Source: Morella rubra (Eukaryota; Streptophyta; Magnoliopsida; Fagales; Myricaceae). From it: 64,000 nt of DNA. The notes beneath the pieces are model-generated. The model was not told the origin of the DNA, did no database searches, and was given only the letters and a program-made list of their open reading frames with translations. Positions 19,200-29,773 of this stretch are shown here, one piece after another. The position numbers were made by a program, and so were the translations under genes. The stretch spans positions 15,054,099 to 15,118,098 of the forward strand of contig CM025851.1 in NCBI GenBank assembly GCA_003952965.2. The letters are read 5' to 3'. Within the stretch, counting starts at the first letter, position 1, and every line of letters begins with the position of its first letter.

Positions 19200-22100
19200 A
19201 CTGAGAGGTGGCAATTGATCCTACAGGACTGCATATTCTGAAAAAGTTGTAAAATAACTTCATTCTCAATAGTTTCAAAAATTTCTCTCTCGATGTATAC
19301 CACCAATCTATCATTCATCTATTTATCTCTTATTTTATTACGCAAATTAATTTTAATAAACTTAATTGCAGAGAACATTCTCTCAACAGTTGCAGTCACA
19401 ACTGGTAAGACCAATGACAACTCAATCAGCTGATAAACCAATGGATATAGAGTATGCTTTCTTTTCTCAACCATCTTCACAGCAAGACCTCCAATATCTT
19501 GAAGCCCAGAAAAGCATCATGACTTCTCACATCATAAACGTAGGTTCGAAGTTGATCTCTAAGCATAATATGATCATGTTGAGATTGGATAAAGGTCAAC
19601 AAGACGACGTAACCTTAGTATGATCAAATGTTGAGAATGAGTTTCTTGGATCAAGACATGCTATACAAAGAAGTAACTCCGTACTTGCTTTTGTGAAACG
19701 ATTATCCATCTCCTGAGCGATCAAATCAATAACATGGTAAAACACTTCCACACGAAAACAATAGAAATAAGTAATTATTTGCCCTCCACGCCGAGCCCGA
19801 CCACGAGTTGGAATAATGTCTTCCATATTGGGCACAGTGATAGAATTATTCACACAAAAAGTTTTGACTTCTTCCAAAAAATCATCCATTCCATCTCCCT
19901 CAAATCCTGCAACCGACACTTCACAATTCCAACCAAATTCATAGCATTAACAATGTCTTGATCCTTTCGTTGTAAGGCCTGTGACAATTCATTTGTAATT
20001 CTCATTATATTTCTCAACAAATACATAGTGAATATTTTTGAATAAAAATTAGTAGTATTTGTGATTACTTATGACAATTCATTTGTAATTTCCATTATAT
20101 TTCTCAACAAATGCAAAGTGAATACATAGTCGAAGCTTTGAATCATATCTAGTAAACTCAGAGCCGTGGATCTTTGTTCTATGCAAGTGCCATCCTCTGC
20201 TATGTTTTCAAGCACATCCAACACTGCTGACCACATACTGAAGAAACGTATTATTGTAATGTGGTATGAACCCCAACGAGTATCACCTGGTCGTGTGAGA
20301 CTGGTTTCTTGATTTTTGCCTCTTCCCTTATATATGTCTCCCTTATCCAATAGCTTTATTATCTTCTCATGTTGACTTTGCCGAAGAGAATATTTTCTTT
20401 TACAAGAAGCCATGACTATATTCACAATCATTATAGTGTAAGAGAAAAAAATCACAAAGTTAGATGTTATTCTTTGTAGTAGCCACAATAATCAATTAAA
20501 GTTGGTGAGCAAAACAATGAATATAGGTAGCAGACGGTTTCTTCCTTAAAATGAGAAACTTCAACCAATTGAACTTGCCTCGCATGTTTGATGCCCCATC
20601 ATACCCTTGACTTCTCAACCTGGATATTGATAACCCGTGTCTTGCAAAGGTTTTGTCTATAACATTTTTCAAAGATTGGGAGCAAGTGTCGGTAACATGT
20701 TCCACACCAATAAACCTTTCTATCACCTGTCCACGTTTGTCTATATATCTCAAAACCACTGCTATTTATTCCTTCACTGAATTATTTCGAGACTCAGCAA
20801 CCATAAGAGAAAAAAAAACTGTTTCCAATATCTTTAATGATGGCAAGTGTGGTCTCCGCTGCACATGTACTGACCAATTCCTTCTGAGTTTTAGGAGAAG
20901 TCGTTTGGTTGTTTCCAGGAGCATTATGGCTAGGTGTGTTACGTTGAGAGAGTAAAAACAACTCAAGAGGGGGGTGAATTGGGTTTTATAAAAAACTTTT
21001 AACCTTTTTCTTATAAAACCGAATTTGTAGAGATCCCCTTTTCTTTTTCTAAAGAGCAAGAGAGTAGATCTAAACAATCAAGAACAATAATGAAGAATAA
21101 AAGGAATAGTTAAAGAAGCGCAATAAATAGAGATAAGGGTAGAGAGATGACATCGTGACTTTTAGGTGGTTCGGCTAACACTTGTCTACGTCCACCCCCA
21201 AGACTATTGACTTCCTTGGGCTTTCTTCACTATCTACAAATAGGAAGTACACCTTAGCTTCTCGGGTGCTAAGGAACCTTTACAAAGTGTTTTTGAGCTT
21301 ACATTTGAACTCACTCTCACAAATCCCCACAACCTAGAAGATTTCTTCCACCCAACAAATAGGACAAGTGTTTTCCCAAACACTCACGTGTTTTTCAAGA
21401 ACGAGTACAAAGGGAATCTTAGTAAAAGCTCTTTAAGCTGAATAAACAAGTATGAAGTACTGAGGTGTGCAAAGAGACAAGATTCACAAAGAAAGCAATA
21501 GTATTTGCAGGTGGGAGTACGAGCTTTCTTGGTTGGTGGAGCTTCTTTCTTCCTCAAAGCTTTTTCTCTCTCTAGAAATTAGGGCAAGAGTTAATAGTGC
21601 ATATGTCCACTTTTCTCTCTCCATCTTCTTCTATTTAAAGCTCTTAGGGCACCAAAGGGTCTTCTTGTAAAGTTTGAGTGCCGTTGGAGGTCATTTAAGA
21701 CCATTTGGATACCTTTTTGGATGAGTTGACGTTGCTTCAGAATTTCTGTAAAATCGTGCAATGTGTCGACACATTGATGGTATGTGCTGACACATTAAAA
21801 TTTGGCCTGAAAACAACCTCTCGGGTGTTAGTTCAATGTGTCAACACTATGGCTCAATGTGTCGACACTTCCAACACTTAGTCAAAAAATCATTTCGAAT
21901 GACCTAAACAACAAACTCTCGGGTAGTAGTTCAATGTGTCGACACTATGGTCCAATGTGTCGACACTTCCAACACTTAGAAGAAATTTAGAAAGATTTTG
22001 AAAAACAACTCTCGGGTAGTAGTTCAATGTGTCGACACTTATGGTCCAATGTGTCGACACTTCCAACACTTAGACAAAAAATTGTTCTTTGACAACAACT

Positions 22101-23043
22101 ACCCCAATTCAATAAATCTCAAACATACTTACAATATAAAAGATGATCAATTAGCAAGTGTAATAATGATCAAGTAAGCTTGGAGAGATTTTAAAATAAG
22201 GAAACCTTGATACTCTTAAAAATATAATTTTCTTGAAAAGGAATTTCAATGTAAAATCTAATAGTCTAGAATAAGTATGAAAACTTTGTTATCATCAAAA
22301 CCAAAATAGATTGTTTGTAAGAACAACCTTGGGCTAACAGTTACGAACCTTTTTCTTACATTAGCTATACCATTCCAAGAGCTCAAGAAAATTGCCCTTC
22401 CTCAGTTAATCGCTAATCCTTGTACCAAAAGATAACGAAGGCAATCTAAAACCGCTATCAAACGAATGCAATAAGCATTCTCTACATCGGACCCGTGTGA
22501 GGATAACACATGTGACACACTTTGTCCCTGATTTTTGAATGCTTCACATTGTCTTCTAGCATCATTGTGAGCATTATTACAGTCACTAACATGTTCACAA
22601 AAAACCTTCACTGCTTTTTTTCCAATTGCTAAATCTCATAGATGTAAACACATCTCCCCCGGATTTTTCTCCTCTAGCTCGCCTAAATAGATAATACCAC
22701 AAGCAATACACCTCGTCCTTTGATACACTATATTCCAACCACTCATTATTTTTTAACCATAACTCCCTAAAATCCCTCATTGTATTCCCATATTGTTTCT
22801 TAGGAAAATCATGATCAAATGGTTGACAAGGACCTTTGATCAAATACTCCCTAAGAACTTGATCCCTAATCCCAACATTATATTCTTCAATGGGTTTACG
22901 TAACCTGGGTCAGCAACAATATCATCCGGACTAAACTCAATACGAGGTCTTTTCGAACTAGTATTCGTTTCTGAAGTAGCAACCACGTTAGGAGTACTAG
23001 ACGACCCTACGTTAGCTGGCTTCTTTATCAAAAACTTATCCAT
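19200..23043 (-). pseudogene. hAT transposase (DUF4371/TTF zinc finger type), broken
   Basis: Minus-strand pieces appear in the expected order. MDKFLIKKPA...KRPRIEFSPDDIVADPG lies at 22900-23043. KGPCQPFDHDFPKKQYG and the WLEYSVSKDEVYCLWYYLF segment of the TTF zinc finger lie at 22650-22843. A further segment at 22402-22611 is followed by the solo LTR. FIGVEHVTDTCS, SRLRSQGYDGASNMRGKF and YIHCFAHQL (catalytic-core region) lie at 20496-20710. DTRWGSYHITI lies at about 20260-20300, and the hATC dimerisation region at 19200-19430. There are frame changes between nearly all pieces. The family is common in plants (annotated as zinc finger MYM-like or 52-kDa repressor-like). Not functional. Confidence 0.8.
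20945..22339 (-). mobile_element. Solo LTR of the Copia family present at 50706-60597
   Basis: On the plus strand it runs from TGAGAGAGTAAAAACAAC to TTGGGCTAACA, matching the LTRs at 50706-51965 and 59325-60597 over nearly the whole length. GTTAC at 20938-20942 and at 22340-22344 is the likely 5-bp target duplication, with two extra bases (GT) between duplication and LTR on the left. No internal region remains. It sits inside the hAT at 19033-24115 and splits its transposase gene. It contains palindromic AATGTGTCGACACATT-type repeats at 21765-22065. Confidence 0.85.
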
Positions 23044-23049
23044 TATCTA

Positions 23050-23530
23050 AATAAAACAAAACAAACAAAATTCATCAATCTAATTTCATAATATAATCAC
23101 AGTTTCACAACCTAATCCTAATCACAATTTCAAAATAATGCACAATTAAATCCTAATCAAAGATTCACAAATTCATCAATAATTTATCACATTATTCATC
23201 ACAATATCATCAATAATTCATCACATTATTCATCACAATATCAAATTCATCACATTATTCAGCAATAATTAAAATAAATTCATCACAAATTCATAAACAT
23301 TTAATAATCATAATCAAAGATTCACAAATTCACAATAATCCTAATCAAATTCATAATCTGTTTAATAGAAAAATAATCCAATTCACAATCCTAATCAAGT
23401 TCATAATTTGTTTAATAGAAACATAATCAAATTCACAAATCCCTAATCAAATTCATAATCTGTTTAATAGAAAAATAATCAAATTCACAAATTTCTAATC
23501 AAATTCATAATCTGTTGAATAGAAAAATAA
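23050..23530. repeat. Simple-sequence-like tandem array of AATCAAATTCATAATCTGTTTAATAG
   Basis: Inside the hAT, upstream of its transposase, AATCAAATTCATAATCTGTTTAATAGAAAAATAAT recurs about four times between 23340 and 23530, and ATTCATCACA-type repeats fill 23150-23330. The adjacent 23565-23830 is purine-rich (GAGA)n. It is probably the 5' untranslated region of the transposon. Confidence 0.6.
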
Positions 23531-24123
23531 ACAAATTCAAAGAGAGTTCGGTGTACCTAGAGGCTGGAGAGAGAGAGAGAGAGAGAAAGAGGCAAAGTTG
23601 GAAGAGGAGAGGCAGAGAGAGTGAGGGAGAGTGAGAGAGGGAACACTCAGCTGCGCAGTGAGCAGTGTTGGAGGAGGAGAGCCTGAGAGGCATAGAGAGA
23701 GGCAGAGTGAGAGAGGGAGGCTGGCGTTGGCCGGCGGGAGGCAGAGGCTGCTGGCTGGCGTTAGGAAGTAGGGAGCAGAGTGAGAGAGGGTGGGCGTCGA
23801 GGAGAGAAAGGGGAAATTGAGAAAGGGTGTGAATTAAACCAGGGTGAAATGCGTCGTTTCACCCAGTTTTTTTTTTTAAACCAGAGGGTGAAACGGCATC
23901 GTCTCACCCTCTTCTAATTTCTTTTAAAAAATAAGGTCAGCCCAGGTGCCTGGGCCTGGGTTGTTGGGGCCTAGGCACCTGGGTAGTTGGGGGGCGGGCC
24001 TGGGTTGTTGGTGGGCAGGCTGGGCTTAAGACATATATAAAAAAAGAATTTGGAAGGAATTTTCAGGGCGATGGGGGGCGGCTGTCCCCCACCGTTCCTG
24101 TGTAGTTCCACCTCTGTTTCCAG

Positions 24124-24930
24124 GACCGTGTCTCTAAGATAGCTCATGAGGCCTTAGGTGAGTTCATCAAGAGTTAGGTTCTTTTGGCCGTGTAAAATTT
24201 ATGACTCAATTGCTAAATGTTATTCAAGACAAGAGAGTTAGTGCCGATTATTATCTCTAACAGTATATCATCCACAAGTGCACGTTATCTTTGGAAATTG
24301 TTTGTTTATTTATACTCTCATAATCAACTCTCACAATGATTATGTAACAGCCGATTTTAGTAGTGATGTTATAAGTTCAGTAGTATTTGAGTGTCAAAAT
24401 TTTGGGGTGGTTAAAATTTTGGAATACGAGATCAGTTAGTGAAAAAGTAAAAATATTTTATGAGAGTTGATGAAAAAATAAAGAGAGAGAAGATTTGAAT
24501 AAATATTATAGTTAAAAAATAATAATTTAATGGAAAGGGAGAGATTATTTTATAATTTTTTTAATTAGGTAAAAATTTTGGTACTCAAATACCACTTAAA
24601 GATTACTGAGTCTCTATCAAACTATTGTTTTTTGGTGGAGCTTTAACTATGTGAGGGGTACAAATATTTGCGTAGATAAACCTAGGTATATGGACACCAA
24701 ATTAACCTCCTAGCGTGATTCAAGAAAGTGAGAATAGTAATACTAGTGTTGGTACGGATATCGTGATGTACGTGTTCCATATAATTTATTTTGAGATAAA
24801 TATATTTTTGAATTCTTCAACTACGTGGATATTGACACTTTACAAACAAAGCAATCATTTTGTCACATTTCACTCACCAATTATAGATTTTAGATGTTTT
24901 ACTGTCAATTTTTTTAGACTAAAAATGATC
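24124..24930 (+). repeat. 3' part of the duplicated membrane-protein unit
   Basis: 24200-24330 resembles the sequence flanking the hAT at 5 and 8 kb. 24336-24870 resembles the 3' flank of the intact gene (12880-13130). No coding part of the membrane protein is recognisable between 24124 and 24330, so this unit lost its gene before or after the hAT insertion. The open frame at 24715-24957 has no motif and is not supported. Confidence 0.5.
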
Positions 24931-26148
24931 TTTTTTCACCTTGATTTCTTAATATAAGAAATCCATTAGGACTAAACTGGTGCTATCTTTGATATCCATA
25001 GCTTGCCACAAATTTTGGAGAATTTGGAATGGCTAAGATCACATCAAAGAAGATTTTATGGGTTAAATACAATTTACACCCTCCAATTATAAGTGTCTTG
25101 ACACTTTGCAGCATCATCTATTATTAGTTTCAATAAAAAATTACCATAATTTTGTTGGCACCGATTATTTTATGAGGGTAAAATTGTAATTTTATTGAAC
25201 AGGATATTCAATACCTTTATACATTTTGAGTTTGATAAATGCTACATTGCTTATGAAATATCATGTGTTTGTGTATGCCCTGTAGAGACAGTTACTAATA
25301 TTCAAAAGAAACAGCTGCATATACAATTACAGGACGGATTTCGGAATCCAGCCCATATATATAGGCATAACGTTATATTAGCTTAATTTATCTAGAAGTT
25401 CAATCAAATTGGCATTATTGATAGACCAGATCACATTTTAATTATGGTGTTCATGGACTTGTGCTGTGATGGTGCATCCTGTGTGTCGGTGAAGGGTTAC
25501 TCTAGCTGCTGGATTAATGTGGGATGGCATAATGGTATCGGCTTGTGCTAGATCTTCTAGCTATCTGCTGGATTATTGGACTAGGTATATTCCAAAGTTT
25601 ACTTAAGAGTACCGAACGAACATATCAAGATAATGCAAGAATTTTAAGATAGTGCTAAACATAACCTAAACCTTCAATTACTTAGAACCATTCGTAAAGC
25701 TTAATTATTAAGGCAATTCGGGGGAAGTTTTGATCATTTTCAAATTTTTAACCCAAGATATCAAATTTGGAGGGAGATGTAGGTACAACATCTAATCATG
25801 TAAGCATTAATGTTTGCATGATGTGAATATACAAAACGTAATACTTATAAGTCCTATCTTTCTAGTCCTTCCAAATTGAACCGCACAAGATTCTTCTAAT
25901 TTCTTCATAATTTAAAATAAAGCGTAAGTCCTCTGTTGACAATATACTTAAGCCTCTAACATTAACCGGGTGCTATTCAACCCAATCAGAGCTGCAAATC
26001 TTCGATCAAGGGTCACTTATAATTACAAGTGTATACACTGAATTGAACCAGCTGGTGACATAGATAGGTAAGAAAACTCTGAAATTAGAAAATTCTCAAA
26101 TTATATATGGACATCTAATCACAATCAAATTAAAGTTTAAACCCTCAG
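24931..26148. other. AT-rich intergenic sequence, no gene seen
   Basis: Short open frames only (for example 25195-25386), with no recognisable motif or repeat. The segment ends at the TTG target duplication of the large CACTA element. Confidence 0.35.
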
Positions 26149-26151
26149 TTG

Positions 26152-26625
26152 CACTACAAAAAAAAAAAAAAAGTCTTTAGCGGTGGTCGCTAAAAACGCC
26201 ACTACAAAAAACCTATAGCAGCGGTCCTTTGTAGTGGGGGTCATTGACCGTCGCTACAGACCCACTTTTGCGGCTTTTTTGAAAAATAAAACGTTGCTAA
26301 AAGTTCAATCTTTAGTAGCGCTTTTTGAAAACCCTGATAAAAATCAGATCTTTAGCATCATTTGTAAAAAAACGGTGCTAAAAGTTTTACTTATAGCGGC
26401 GTCGCTAAAAGTTCGATCTTTAACAGCGTTTGGAAAAAAAAAATGCCAATAAAGATCTAATTTTTAGCAGTGTTTGTGAAAAAGGCGCTGCTATAATTTA
26501 GGCATCTACAATGGCAACCGCCGCTATAGTTTACACTTGTAGCAGCGTTTTTTTAAAAACGCTGCTAAAGGTATATCTATAGCAGTGTTGTTGACACAGA
26601 CGCTGCTATAGGTATAAGTGCAAAA
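26152..26625. repeat. Left subterminal repeat array of the CACTA element
   Basis: Units such as TATAGCAGCGGT, TTTAGCAGTGTT, AACGCTGCTAAAG and GACGCTGCTATAGG recur about 15 times in both orientations, spaced 20-40 bases. In En/Spm elements such arrays bind the element's TNPA-type protein. The palindrome-like pairing of opposite units would allow the terminus to fold on itself. Confidence 0.75.
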
Positions 26626-27382
26626 AAAAATTATTTATTAATTATAATTTATTTAATGTTAATAATTATTTTATATATTATTTTATTCCTTTTAATATAT
26701 AATTTTATTTTGTCATGTATTTGAAAATTTTATTTTAAAGGAACTACTTAATAAAATATGAAATTAGAAAGAGTGTTATGAAAATTGAAGTTGTTATATG
26801 ATATATTTTAAATTATACCTATGGTTGTTATGTAATTGCATATTTATTGACTAAATCTAAGTAGTTTTAGAAAACATCTATTATCCTACTTATAATGAGC
26901 ATATATATTTTGAATAATTAGTAATATAATACTATTTAATTAGGACATATTATTTAATTTCAAACAAAAAGATATTGTGAGATTAGCTTATGCAATTAAA
27001 GTACATAACTTAATATATGATCTTAGATACTATGATTTAGTCATTAGGTATATAGGTACATACATATAAAGTACTTAGGTTAATTAGCACATATCATATA
27101 TATGATAAACACATATAACAAATCATGCAATGTTATATAGAAAGCATATACTTTTAAATTATAAGTATTATATTATTACTACCAACTTATTTTAATTAAG
27201 ATTATTATACTAGTTATGAAAAATAGTATAAAATAATATATTATGTACTTGATACTAAGTACCTTTGACTATGTACCGGACAATATACAGTTGATTATAT
27301 GATGTAAGTATTATTATTAGTACCAATACATGCTATAATGTGTATTACAACTACAAACAAAGTAGTAATTAAAATAAATAAA
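26626..27382. other. AT-rich interior of the CACTA element
   Basis: Very AT-rich (long runs of TATA/TTAA) with no coding segment. ATAAATAAA at 27374-27382 is the left target duplication of the MITE that follows. Confidence 0.4.
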
Positions 27383-28149
27383 GGGAAATTTATAAATACC
27401 ACACTAGATTTTAACGCATTTTTAAAAACTCACTGGGTTTTAAAAAATTTTAAAACACTCATTAGATTTATTATTTTGGTATCAAAACTCACTGAACCCA
27501 ACGCCATTAGACCTGTTTAACGAAAAATCCATCTCGTCCAATTATACTGTGACACGTGTCATTAAATAAATAAAAAATATTTTTTAAAAATAAAAAATAA
27601 ATCTATAATTAATAAAAAACATAATTATTTTTTTAAAAAAAAAACGAACGGTGGCTAGCTGCCCAGAACTGGGCGGCCAGAGGGAGGGGGGATCCACCCT
27701 GGGCGGTGGTCTAGGGGACCTCCCCCTACTGCCCATAGCCAGGGTGGAGGAGGGATTCCTCCTCCCTCCGCTGGCTGCCCAGTTCTAGGTGGCCATGGGT
27801 GGACCCCCTCCACCCGTTGGTGGCTGCGTTGGGGGAGGGCCCCTACCCAGACCACCACCCGAGGTGGAGGGGGGAATCCGTGAAAGGATAAGGGATCCTT
27901 TTGGTTTTTTTTTTTAAAAATTAATTGTTTTTTTTTATTAATTTTAGATTTATTAATTTTTATTTATTTATTTAATGACACGTGTCATATTGTAATTGGA
28001 CAGGATGAATTTTCCAATCTAACGGCGTTGGGTTCAGTGAGTTTTCGATACCAAAATGATAAACCTAGTGAGTGTTTTGAAATTTTTTTAAACTCAGTTA
28101 GCTTTTTAAAAAGACGTTAAAACTTAGTGTGGTATTTGTAAATTTTTCC
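27383..28149. mobile_element. Mutator-type MITE (767 bp), long inverted repeats, 9-bp duplication
   Basis: GGGAAATTTATAAATACCACACTAG at the left pairs with the inverted CTTAGTGTGGTATTTGTAAATTTTTCC at the right. The inverted repeats extend about 200 bases and include GACACGTGTCAT and AACGGCGTTGGGTTCAGTGAG. ATAAATAAA flanks it at 27374-27382 and 28150-28158, a 9-bp duplication as made by Mutator-like elements. The central 27650-27880 is strikingly GC-rich (runs of CCCTCC, GGGTGG) compared with the AT-rich arms and may be captured DNA. The open frame across it (27655-27858, minus) is Gly/Pro-rich and not a convincing gene. Confidence 0.8.
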
Positions 28150-28449
28150 ATAAATAAAAGAAAATTGATGGGGAAATTTTTGTTTGTGCCAAGTCCCAGT
28201 TTTCCGTATATTATACTTATTTTTTTTTCTAAATTTTCCGTATACTATACAACTGAGCGAAATTTTCATTTAGCGCCAAGCTAAGAAAGGTAGTTCTTTT
28301 TTCCAAAATTTCGAAATATGAGAATTTTCAACAAAATAAATATATTCCAAATTTTTAATTTTTATATATACATATTTTATTTTTTATAAACCTCAATTAA
28401 TCTCAATAAAATAAAAACTTTCAAAATTTCAAGAATATTTTCGAAAATT

Positions 28450-28671
28450 TTGGCGAACGAACGCCCCCTTTGTGTCTGGTTCCTTGCCTTTGGTTTTCTT
28501 TCCCATATATCTTCTCAGCTGCGCTTTATCACTTTAGTCCTTTCCAACTTCGCAGAAATGGTGGACGCCGTGAAGAAAGTGGCAAATCTTAACGTCGAGC
28601 GAGCATCGAAGAGCGGAACCTACCCAGGTTATAGAAGACCTCTCTCTCTAGTCACCATGTTACATGTTGTT
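28450..28671 (+). pseudogene. Unrecognised gene fragment, split by the Mutator-like element
   Basis: The frame from ATG 28558 reads MVDAVKKVANLNVERASKSG and continues past the insertion: the sequence ending in CATGTTGTT at 28671 resumes at 34360 with TCCATATTTGCC. Joined at the 9-bp duplication, the frame stays open to a stop at about 34485. Its codon use and an upstream leader suggest a captured host exon inside the CACTA element. I do not recognise the protein. Confidence 0.35.
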
Positions 28672-29005
28672 GGACCGGGCTCCTCTGCAATACCTAGGGT
28701 ATTGCACGAGGAGCAATTCCTCCAATGTCAGCCATTCGATTCAAATGGATGGTTATAACTCTGACACGTCAGTTTTATAGGTGAAAATTTGAAAACTTCA
28801 GTGAAAAGTGCCACTAACGGCAAAACGGAGCTCTAACGCCAACTTTTTTTTTCTTTTTGTTCCTCCGTATCCCACATTTGGCTTGTTCTTCAAGCTTTTT
28901 CACATTTTGGCGCCAGAACCGTGTGAGAACCATCTCACTAGACTTGGTCCTTCTGCTTGAGAAAAAAGTCAATGAAACTCGGAATCTGAATGCTGTGAAG
29001 AATGA

Positions 29006-29173
<168 letters not shown>

Positions 29174-29773
29174 TAAACAACAGTGCTATTGAATGTCATT
29201 TCCTTTTCATTGATGAAAGAGAGTTATATTGGTCTTACTTCAGAATAAATGGGGAAAGGTGATGAATTCCTGGAACGCATATCAGCGGCAATGGAATCCT
29301 TCTTTTTTTTACCTTGATGATAATAAAAATAGTTTATTTACCATGTTCTATCTAGAGTCGTACAAAACCGTCCCTCAACCTCTCTGTTCTCTCGCCCCTT
29401 CCTTTGTGTATTTTTCTTTTCTATTCTTTGTGTTGGTTGCTGAGCAATCTCTCTTTGGTGTTTTCGGATCTACCTGCGACAACTATTGCTGCAGATATGT
29501 GCGGGGTCCATCTCGACATTCATAGTTAGCTTGGTTTAAAGGTTTATGAGAATGCTGTGAAGAATGTTGTCTTGTGAAGGTAGGATTTTTCCTGTTTAGT
29601 TATAGTTTATCTCAACTCGCAACCAGTACAAGAAACATCAAACTTATTATTTTATATGTAACTCATGCAGGAATCATTTGATGATTGTAACCATTTCTTG
29701 TCTATTGGGTTATGCTTCTTGTATAAATTACGTTTTTAAGTTAACATATTTGTTTGAATTTTTTTAAACAGTA

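Larger units (their letters stand above)
19033..24115 (-). mobile_element. hAT element (TTF-type zinc finger family) with 8-bp target duplication GTTTCCAG
   Basis: GTTTCCAG lies at 19025-19032 and again at 24116-24123. The ends are imperfect inverted repeats: AACGGCAGAACCAGG on the left; on the right the reverse complement reads AGAGGTGGAACTACACAGG. Both are variants of the CAGNGGCGGAAC hAT terminus also seen at 49093 and 60717. It carries a decayed transposase on the minus strand and a solo LTR at 20945-22339. It interrupts a copy of the membrane-protein unit just after the position equivalent to the first codons of the gene at 12346. Confidence 0.8.

Noticed and set aside
21467..21670. Repeated 67-codon frame present at 21467, 51245 and 59854 as a conserved small gene
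   Set aside because: It is the same stretch of the Copia LTR in three copies, antisense to the element, without start context or splice support.
27655..27858. Gly/Pro-rich minus-strand frame in the MITE core
   Set aside because: The open frame follows from high GC content; no motif, and it lies inside a non-coding MITE.
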